From assembly GCA_024330265.1 (NCBI GenBank), contig JANDLT010000016.1, forward strand, positions 23,175 through 87,174: DNA of 64,000 nt, in the 5' to 3' direction. Each line of letters starts with the position of its first letter. Position 1 is the first letter of the stretch. This document shows, in pieces, positions 49,958-56,577 of this stretch. The position numbers and the translations under genes are program-made. The DNA comes from Pyrinomonadaceae bacterium MAG19_C2-C3. Lineage in GTDB: Bacteria > Acidobacteriota > Blastocatellia > Pyrinomonadales > Pyrinomonadaceae. The notes under the pieces were generated by a model. The model did not search any database and had not been told where the DNA came from. It saw only the letters and a list, made by a program, of their open reading frames with translations.

Positions 49958-51439
49958 ATGAAGTCCGCAAGTTTTTTCCATCCGTGTGAGTTTGACTCGC
50001 ACAAGCCGACAACTTTGTTTCGACAATCCCTCGCGGTCTTTATGATCGTTGCGATGCTCGGTTTTGCTATACCCTTACCCGTTCTCGCCAGTGATGACGA
50101 CGACGCCAGAAGGGGCGGGGGTCGCGTCGAGACTATCTACGTTCAATCCAACAATCCGCTTCCCAATAGAAACGCCATCCTCGCGTATCGCCATCGGAAC
50201 AACGGTTCCCTTGAACTTGTCGGTACCTATAGAACGCGAGGCACAGGTGCTTTCAATCCGACGGACCGGCTTGGGACGGACGACCACGATCAAGAGATTA
50301 TCGCCAGCCCGGATAACAGGTTTTTGTTCACCGTCAATCAAGGCAGCAATACAATTGCGGTCTTTCGTATTGAATCCAACGGCGACCTCAGGCATGTCAA
50401 CGGCTCCCCCTTCCATTCGGGCGGCATCGGACCTGTCAGCCTCGCTTTATCAGGCAACAAACTTTATGTCGCCAACCAGAACGAAAACGGGGCGCAGCCT
50501 TCCTTCGTCGGTCGCCCGAACTACTCGGTCTTCAACGTTGCTTTGGACGGTAGTTTGACGCGGGATGCTCGCGCGACAATCAACCTTCCACGCGGTTCCA
50601 CGCCGACACAGGTGATAGTCTCACCGGACGGCGATCACTTGTTTGCTAATCAATTCTTTGCCGAACCTTACACGCCACAACTTGCTCCGTTTCTGCCCGC
50701 GCGCTCAAGCCTTCTCGACTCGTTCAATATCAGGCGTAACGGGCGACTCGATGAAGCCTCCGGCAGTCCTTTCGCTTTGACGGACGAGGCAGCACCCAAT
50801 CCGGCAATTCCGTTCCCCCCACCGTTCCCGCAAACAGACGCCCGCATCTCGCTTGGTCTTCAAGTCCACCCGACGCGGCGCATCCTGTACGTCGGCTTCC
50901 TTCTCGGCTTCGGGGTAGGCGTCTATACTTACAATAATAACGGTGTCCTGAACTTCCGCCGTGTCGCACCGCTCGCCGACGCGGGCATCTGCTGGATTGT
51001 GATTAACAAAGATCAGACCCGCGCTTACGCATCGAACGCAATCTCAAACAGCGTCTCCGTACTCGACATCAGCGACCCGTTATTCCCCGTCCAAATACAG
51101 AGTGTAGCTTTGAGGGTGCAGCCTGACGCGCCGCCGGGACCCTTCGGTCCGGTGAATTTTGCGACCACTCCCTTCCAAATCGCACTCGACCCGGATAGCG
51201 AAACTCTGTACGTCAAGAACCATGAAACCATCACCCCCGAAGGCGATGCGAAATTCGACCCGCGTGAGGGGTACGCCGAAGGGAATGCCTTGCACTTCCT
51301 TAACATTCAGGCAAACGGCATGTTGGTAGAGCATCCGCGTTCGCCGGAATTCTTGCCAATCCCGCCGGGCGCACACGCATCAGGCGTCCTCGTACTGGAA
51401 CAGCGAAACTCTCGTCGGCAAGATATGCGAGATCGCTAA
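49958..51439 (+). CDS. Exported lactonase-like seven-bladed beta-propeller, first copy
   Basis: 493 residues, strong ribosome site (AAGGAG). Signal peptide core FMIVAMLGFAIPLPVLAS. The repeated blades have the pattern ISPDxRFLFxxNQGSNTIAVF (e.g. ASPDNRFLFTVNQGSNTIAV, VSPDGDHLFANQFF). The fold is that of 6-phosphogluconolactonase/YkgB-like propellers, but many exported members have unknown substrates. Its catalytic residues cannot be confirmed from the sequence alone. It is followed by a paralogue in the same direction, separated by a stem-loop at 51486. Confidence 0.78.
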   Translation: MKSASFFHPCEFDSHKPTTLFRQSLAVFMIVAMLGFAIPLPVLASDDDDARRGGGRVETIYVQSNNPLPNRNAILAYRHRNNGSLELVGTYRTRGTGAFNPTDRLGTDDHDQEIIASPDNRFLFTVNQGSNTIAVFRIESNGDLRHVNGSPFHSGGIGPVSLALSGNKLYVANQNENGAQPSFVGRPNYSVFNVALDGSLTRDARATINLPRGSTPTQVIVSPDGDHLFANQFFAEPYTPQLAPFLPARSSLLDSFNIRRNGRLDEASGSPFALTDEAAPNPAIPFPPPFPQTDARISLGLQVHPTRRILYVGFLLGFGVGVYTYNNNGVLNFRRVAPLADAGICWIVINKDQTRAYASNAISNSVSVLDISDPLFPVQIQSVALRVQPDAPPGPFGPVNFATTPFQIALDPDSETLYVKNHETITPEGDAKFDPREGYAEGNALHFLNIQANGMLVEHPRSPEFLPIPPGAHASGVLVLEQRNSRRQDMRDR

Positions 51440-51485
51440 TGATGAGTGCGGATTAAGTTGCACAAGCCGCACCGGATCCATGGTC

Positions 51486-51520
51486 AGCCGTCCCAAGTTG
51501 AAGCGAACTTGGGACGGCTT
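51486..51520 (+). terminator. Stem-loop between the two propeller genes
   Basis: 14-15-bp perfect stem (AGCCGTCCCAAGTT; 51486-51499 with 51506-51520), 6-nt loop. No T-run follows at once, so it may be a weak terminator or an RNA-stability element. Confidence 0.6.
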
Positions 51521-51651
51521 CCAAGAAGCTTTAATTTGAACACTAACCCACCGCATCAAACCTCGTTCTCTGGCTCCGACAGTACGATTGCTTCTCTCGC
51601 GCCTCGTCTGTTCAGCCTTCCAACGATCTAAATCTCGGAAGGGAGACGATT

Positions 51652-53088
51652 ATGAAAATCAAACGACCACTCATCAATTCCTTGATAATAGGGCTTCTGC
51701 TTCTCGGCTTCTCGGTACTCGTTCAGGCACAGCGTTCTTTCAACGGTATGGAGCGGGATTCCGAATCAGCCGCACCTCTTCTTGACGAACGGCGCAACTC
51801 GAACGGTGGCAACTCGAACGTCGGAGCCGTGTTTGTCGGAACAAATCACAACAACACTTTGGATGCAAGCGAACCTGCCAATCAGGTCGCTATGTATCGC
51901 CGCGCCTCCGACGGCACACTCAGACTTCTCGGCTACTTTGAAACCGGCGGTCAAGGCTCCGGTCCGTCGCGGCGGTTCGCGGGTGATGGACTCGGCTCTT
52001 CCCATTCGGTACAACTCAGCCAAGACCGCCGCTTCCTGTTCGTCGTCAACGGCGGTAGTGACAATATATCGGTGTTCCGTGTGAGGAAGAACAGCCTCAC
52101 ACTCGTTTGTGTAGTGCCGACCGGCAACGGCTCATCGAATCAACGCTTCCCAAATAGCGTTACCCAACACGGCGACCTTGTGTATGTCTTGAATGCCGCC
52201 AATGAGGGCAGCATTACGGGTTTCCGTTTGAGCGACAGAGGGATACTCACCCCGCTTGCCAACTCAACCCGCATACTCGATGCCAATCAGGGATGCGTCT
52301 TTGACATGATAGGATGTCCGCCGGATACCCTGTTCAACCCGACGCAAATATCGTTCACGCCTGACGGCAGGAAACTCGTCGTGACAATCAAAGACGGACC
52401 CGCCGCAGGTGCGCCGGTACCCAACTTCACCATGCCGACCGGACCGGGCAGAGTACTCGTGTTCAATGTTCGCAACAACGACACACCGTCACGACGCTAT
52501 ACACAAACCGACCTCGACAACGACGGTCCCTTCGGATTTTCGTTTGACGGTAATGGCAATCTGCTCATCGCCTTATTCATCGGCGGCGAGAATCTCGCAA
52601 GCGGAGTCGGTTCATTCAGAATCAACGACGACGGCTCTCTGACTCCTATCACGCGACTTCTGCAAATCAACGACCAGTTTGATTTATGCTGGCTCGAAAA
52701 CAACGGGCGGTATGCCTACGGCGCGAACTATACGTCCGGGAAAATCTCCAGTTTCCGAATCAGGCGCAACGGGCGATTAACACTGCTCGATAGCGATGCC
52801 GGGATAACGGATGATCTCCCTTGCACCCCAGAGGAATGTCCAGAGGAAGCGGGGGGTCCCAATCGGCAGGGTTCGACGCCCCTTGACCTCCGCATCAGTC
52901 CCGACGGCAAGTTCCTGTACAACGTCTTACCGGGTTCGGGGAGAGTTGCTGGCTGGCGAATCAACGACGATGGCAGCCTCACCAAAATCGGCGAATTCGG
53001 TGGTCTTCCCAGAACCGTGTACGGCGACATGGCTCCCGAAGAACGCTTCGGTCCCGGCGGCAGCCCCGCCGGTATAGAAGTTCTCTAA
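51652..53088 (+). CDS. Exported lactonase-like seven-bladed beta-propeller, second copy
   Basis: 478 residues, ribosome site GGAAGGGAGA. Signal peptide core LINSLIIGLLLLGFSVLVQA. Blades such as SQDRRFLFVVNGGSDNISVF, SFTPDGRKLVVTIKDGP and DLRISPDGKFLYNVLPGSGR. Same architecture as the gene at 49958, so probably an old duplication, though the pair is well diverged. The chain ends IEVL, shortly before the hairpin at 53123. Substrate unknown. Confidence 0.78.
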   Translation: MKIKRPLINSLIIGLLLLGFSVLVQAQRSFNGMERDSESAAPLLDERRNSNGGNSNVGAVFVGTNHNNTLDASEPANQVAMYRRASDGTLRLLGYFETGGQGSGPSRRFAGDGLGSSHSVQLSQDRRFLFVVNGGSDNISVFRVRKNSLTLVCVVPTGNGSSNQRFPNSVTQHGDLVYVLNAANEGSITGFRLSDRGILTPLANSTRILDANQGCVFDMIGCPPDTLFNPTQISFTPDGRKLVVTIKDGPAAGAPVPNFTMPTGPGRVLVFNVRNNDTPSRRYTQTDLDNDGPFGFSFDGNGNLLIALFIGGENLASGVGSFRINDDGSLTPITRLLQINDQFDLCWLENNGRYAYGANYTSGKISSFRIRRNGRLTLLDSDAGITDDLPCTPEECPEEAGGPNRQGSTPLDLRISPDGKFLYNVLPGSGRVAGWRINDDGSLTKIGEFGGLPRTVYGDMAPEERFGPGGSPAGIEVL

Positions 53089-53122
53089 CGCGAGTTCCAG
53101 ATTAACGTCAGTTCAACGTCAG

Positions 53123-53242
53123 GCAAGAAAGCATTTATCCACGAAGAGACACGAATCATCATGAAGGAAAAACATCGAAGAAATTCGACTTGTTTCATGC
53201 TGCTTCGCGTGTTTCGTGGATAAATGCTTTGCCGTTTCTTAT
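53123..53242. repeat. CCACGAA-type hairpin between convergent genes
   Basis: Left arm GCATTTATCCACGAAGAGAC and on; right arm GCTTCGCGTGTTTCGTGGAT and on to AAATGC, with a further GCAAGAAA/TTTGCCGTTTCTT match outside. It stands between the second propeller and the CBM9-like gene. Confidence 0.85.
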
Positions 53243-53254
53243 CGCAAATCCACT

Positions 53255-53914
53255 TTAATCCACAAATCGCAACCGCCCGAAAGCTTGCGGAACGTGGAAA
53301 TTAGGCATCGCGGTGTATGTCGGTTGCCACGCGAGATAACCGCGCACATCGTCCGCCGTATCCACCCCGACACAGCGCAAGAAGTTCGCCCGCCATTCAT
53401 CCCCAACCTGCGGGCGCGACATGCCGAACGCCTTCCACGCGACGCGCATCGACATCGTCACCGCACGCGGTTCAATGCGCGTTTCGACGCTCATCCCCGA
53501 AGCATAATTCCAATCGGTATGTCGTTCATGCGGCGACCATTCAATCTTGAAGTCGAGCCATTCACCCGTCGGCGCAACTTCCAATTCAAAGTATGTGTGC
53601 GGCTTGTCGGCAAACGGTGCGACGAAGATTTCGCAGACATCTCTGTTCCACAAACCCGTAGTCTTGCGCTCAGTCTGTGGCGCATCATTGATGATGAGCG
53701 GTTCATCTTGCGCCCCGTGAAAGCGCACGCACAAAGCGTCATTTGTCCACAACACGCGGGCTTCCGTCTGACGCACGGGCGGTGCCGTCTCGCCTGACCA
53801 GTAACGTACAATCGGAATCGGCACGCACCGCGACCACGCCGCATCGTCAAGACCCGGAACGACATCGCCACCGAAATATGAAGCGATGGCGATGTCAGTC
53901 GAAATTCCATTCAT
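53255..53914 (-). CDS. CBM9-like carbohydrate-binding protein
   Basis: 219 residues from the ATG at 53914 (AGG ahead; the 53956 start would overlap the S9 gene). The domain pattern is clear: VLWTNDALCVRFHGAQDEPL, then GLWNRDVCEIFVAPFADKPH and YFELEVAPTGEWLDFKIEWS, ending VGDEWRANFLRCVG. CBM9 modules bind reducing ends of glycans; single-domain relatives without a signal peptide are common and of unknown role. Starts 20 nt after the S9 peptidase stop, so the two form an operon. Confidence 0.82.
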   Translation of the reverse strand: MNGISTDIAIASYFGGDVVPGLDDAAWSRCVPIPIVRYWSGETAPPVRQTEARVLWTNDALCVRFHGAQDEPLIINDAPQTERKTTGLWNRDVCEIFVAPFADKPHTYFELEVAPTGEWLDFKIEWSPHERHTDWNYASGMSVETRIEPRAVTMSMRVAWKAFGMSRPQVGDEWRANFLRCVGVDTADDVRGYLAWQPTYTAMPNFHVPQAFGRLRFVD

Positions 53915-53933
53915 GCCTAACCTGACCTCTGCT

Positions 53934-55976
53934 TCATGGCTTCCGGTATTTATCAAACCAGCTTCGCAAGTAAAGCATTTGTTGAAGACGATTCGATGGG
54001 TGACGCAAGCCGAAGTCGGCGTTGATGCCGTGATATTCGTCGGAGAGGCGAACCATCATTGTTGGAACTTTGCGGAGTTTTAAGGCGCGATAGTATTGCT
54101 CTGTTTGCTCAAGCGGTGTGCGTAAATCGAGGTCTCCGGTCATCAACATCGTCGGCGTTTTGACGTTGCCGACGTAGGTTATAGGCGAACGGCGAATGTG
54201 TTCTTCGGGGTTCGTCCACGGTAAGGATTTGAAGTTGTAATACCAATCGAAGCTGTCGGTTGTGCCGACGAACGAATACCAATTCACGACGGGCTTCATC
54301 GCAACGGCGGCGGCGAAGCGGTCTGTGTGTCCGACAATCCATGTCGTCAACACGCCGCCACCCGAACCGCCGCACACGAACAGATTTCGTTCATCAATGT
54401 AGCCGCGCTTTATCACCTCATCCACGCCGCGCATCAGGTCATCGTAATCTTCGCCGGGATAAGCGTTGTTGATGGCGTTGCCGAAGGCTTGCCCGTAACC
54501 CGTCGAGCCGCGCGGGTTGGTATAGAGGACGACGTATCCGGCGGCGGCGTGAAGCTGAAATTCGTAGTTGAAACCGACGCCGTACATCGCGTGCGGTCCG
54601 CCGTGAATGTAGAGCATAAGCGGGTATTTCTTCGTCGGGTCAAAGTCGGGCGGCTTCACAATCCAGCCTTGCACGTTCATGTTTCCGACGGATGGGTAAT
54701 TGATTTCTTCGACCGCGCCGAGTTTGCGGTTCATCAACAAGTCGTCGTTGACCTGTGTGAGACGACGCGGCGAAGCGGCGTCACCGACAGATGATTTGCG
54801 CGGCGCGCCGGAATTAAAAACGACCACATCATTCGGTTGTTGCGCGCCTGTCATCGTACCCGCAACAAAACCATCACGACTGATTGATGTGGTGAAAAGT
54901 TGATGATTGCCCGTCGTGATTTGCTTCGGGGCGACATCACCTTTGAGCGTCACGGAGTGAAGATTGTTGTTGCCTTTGTCTTCCGTCGTGAAGAAAACAT
55001 TTGATGAATCGTTTGACCAGAGCAAGCCGGACGGCGCGCGGTCGAGTTTCTCCGTGAGCGTGCGCTTGCCTGTGCCGTCGGCGTTCATCACATAAAGTTT
55101 AGCGACGGTGTATGTATTGCCCGTCGAATCGTATCCGGTATAAGCGATGAGTTTGCCGTCGGGTGAGACGGTCGGGTTTTGGTCAACGCCGTTGCGCTCA
55201 GTTAAGGCGACGATGTTTTGTGCGGCTAAATCGAGTTTGTAAATCTCCGATGCTTCGCGCAAGCCTTCGGCGTCGGGTTTGCGAACCGCGCTAAAGACAA
55301 GCGCGCGTCCGTCGGGCATCCATTCGGGTGATTGATGATGGTAGTCGCCGTTTGTTAATTGACGCGCCGTGCCGCCGTCGGACGCGACGGTGAAGATGTG
55401 CATGAAGCCGTCTTGACGATAGCCCGCACCGTCGGCGCGATAGTCTAGGCGTCCGACGACGCGCGGCGGTTCAATCCACTTCGCGCCCGCCGGTTTCGCG
55501 GGAAGTTTGACGTTCAATTTATCTTCCGTCGGCACAATCATATTAAACGCGATTGACTTGCCATCGGGCGACCACGCGAGGTTCGACGGTGCGCGCTCAA
55601 GTCGTGTGATTTGTGTTTCTTCCGCCGTGTCAACGTACTTGACGAAGATTTGCGAACCCGCCGGTTGACCCGTGCCGATATAGGCGACGGCGCGTCCATC
55701 GGGCGACCATTGCGCGCTTGAACCTTTGGCGAAGAAGCGGTGGCGCGTGCCGTCCGTGCCTACCATCCATAATTCATTGTCGTATCGGTCATTGATTTTG
55801 TCGGGTGTGCGGCGCGTATAAACGACCTGTTTGCCGTCCGGTGAAATCTGCGGATTTTGCACGAACACGAAATCGAGAAACTGTTCGGCGTTTAAGCGAT
55901 TCGCGGTTTGGGCTTGGGCGACGTGTGTGATGGCGAACATCGCCAACGCAAATGTTAAGAGACGATTTGAGCGCAT
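53934..55976 (-). CDS. Exported S9-family prolyl-oligopeptidase-like serine peptidase
   Basis: 680 residues with signal peptide (LLTFALAMFAITHVAQAQ). The N-terminal part is a WD40-like/PD40 propeller (NPQISPDGKQVVYTRR, AQWSPDGRAVAYIG). The C-terminal alpha/beta-hydrolase has nucleophile FVCGGSGGGVLTTW (GxSxG), Asp in MTGDLDLRTPLEQTEQ and His in LSDEYHGINA. Cleaves short peptides after Pro or Ala, like other dipeptidyl or acylaminoacyl peptidases. Complete. Probably acts with the M2, M14 and M48 enzymes of this region. Confidence 0.94.
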   Translation of the reverse strand: MRSNRLLTFALAMFAITHVAQAQTANRLNAEQFLDFVFVQNPQISPDGKQVVYTRRTPDKINDRYDNELWMVGTDGTRHRFFAKGSSAQWSPDGRAVAYIGTGQPAGSQIFVKYVDTAEETQITRLERAPSNLAWSPDGKSIAFNMIVPTEDKLNVKLPAKPAGAKWIEPPRVVGRLDYRADGAGYRQDGFMHIFTVASDGGTARQLTNGDYHHQSPEWMPDGRALVFSAVRKPDAEGLREASEIYKLDLAAQNIVALTERNGVDQNPTVSPDGKLIAYTGYDSTGNTYTVAKLYVMNADGTGKRTLTEKLDRAPSGLLWSNDSSNVFFTTEDKGNNNLHSVTLKGDVAPKQITTGNHQLFTTSISRDGFVAGTMTGAQQPNDVVVFNSGAPRKSSVGDAASPRRLTQVNDDLLMNRKLGAVEEINYPSVGNMNVQGWIVKPPDFDPTKKYPLMLYIHGGPHAMYGVGFNYEFQLHAAAGYVVLYTNPRGSTGYGQAFGNAINNAYPGEDYDDLMRGVDEVIKRGYIDERNLFVCGGSGGGVLTTWIVGHTDRFAAAVAMKPVVNWYSFVGTTDSFDWYYNFKSLPWTNPEEHIRRSPITYVGNVKTPTMLMTGDLDLRTPLEQTEQYYRALKLRKVPTMMVRLSDEYHGINADFGLRHPSNRLQQMLYLRSWFDKYRKP

Positions 55977-56157
55977 GGGTTAATGAAACTCCGAAAGCGG
56001 TGTGATGTGATTGGTTTTTATCACAGATTCGCGGCGAACGAAACAATCGCTATCAAGCCTTTTGAACGCTTGCCGCCACTTTGACTTGTCAATCTGACGT
56101 GTGCGGGTAACAAGGACAATGAGACTTTTTCCGCGTGTTTGCCGCGTTATAAAGGGA
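55977..56157. other. Upstream region of the S9 gene and of the RNA candidate
   Basis: Divergent spacer. A -35-like TTGACT is at 56081-56086 without a convincing -10. I see no gene. A frame at 56139-56360 overlaps the RNA candidate and is not supported. Confidence 0.35.
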
Positions 56158-56347
56158 AAGGTGTGTGTTATGGCGGTTACGCGGGCGTGGCACGAAGGTT
56201 GTTAAAGAGAGGTTGGCGCGGCTTTGAAGTTAAGTCTTCAAACAGCTTGACTGACGCGGGCAAGTCCACCGCACGGGACGAACCCATGGCAGCCGCGCCA
56301 AGATTTAATTTTCACCCCAGAGCGAATCAGGCGTTGCCCCACACCTC
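56158..56347 (+). ncRNA. Candidate structured RNA upstream of the HD-GYP/GGDEF gene
   Basis: Outer arms AGGTGTG (56158-56164) and CACACCT (56341-56347) enclose an inner 11-bp perfect stem TTGGCGCGGCT/AGCCGCGCCAA (56213-56223 with 56291-56301). Within it lie a hairpin TTTGAAG-TTAAGT-CTTCAAA (56223-56243) and GC-rich GGGCAAGTCCACC / GGGACGAACCC blocks. A terminator follows at 56370. The block order GGGCAA...GGGACG faintly recalls GEMM (c-di-GMP-I) riboswitches, but the key CACAGG and GCAAAGCC elements are absent. It may be a leader, an unassigned riboswitch or a free small RNA. Confidence 0.35.
56188..56203 (+). promoter_or_regulatory. Weak sigma-54-like site
   Basis: TGGCACGAAGGTTGTT matches TGGCAC-N5-TTGCW except that the -12 GC is GT. 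It lies inside the RNA candidate and 375 nt before the HD-GYP gene. It is noted only because the activator gene is nearby. Confidence 0.25.
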
Positions 56348-56369
56348 AATCGAAGCTTGATTCTTATGC

Positions 56370-56449
56370 CCCGCATCATCGCCGGAAGTTTTACCCAGCC
56401 GAGTGCCTCCGGCATAAGTAGTTTCGGGCGATGATGCGGGTTCTTATTT
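56370..56449 (+). terminator. Terminator-like hairpin before the HD-GYP gene
   Basis: 14-bp perfect stem CCCGCATCATCGCC (56370-56383 with 56427-56440), a 43-nt loop with its own GCCGGA/TCCGGC pairing, then TTCTTATTT. The shared GCC lets the two stems compete, as in attenuators. It could end a free small RNA or control read-through into 56578. Confidence 0.5.
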
Positions 56450-56577
56450 GGGCGCGACAGAGACGATTGTTTGGGCTTGCGTGTTTATCGAAATCATCTG
56501 CGCTTCTCTTACAACCTAAACTCAACCCAAACTTTCCGCAAACTTTTTGAACACCCGCACGGAGTTAAACACCTAAC

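Noticed and set aside
56210..56301. Cyclic-di-GMP-I (GEMM), cobalamin, TPP or SAM riboswitch
   Set aside because: None of the fixed boxes of these classes is present in full; only a loose likeness to GEMM was found, not enough for a call.
56139..56360. A 73-codon plus-strand frame
   Set aside because: It overlaps strong RNA stems, whose perfect pairing explains the sequence better, and it has no family features.
56158..56449. tmRNA, SRP RNA or RNase P RNA
   Set aside because: The conserved cores of these RNAs (tag frame and TpsiC-like end, GGAAGCAG loop, GAGGAAAGUCC block) are missing.
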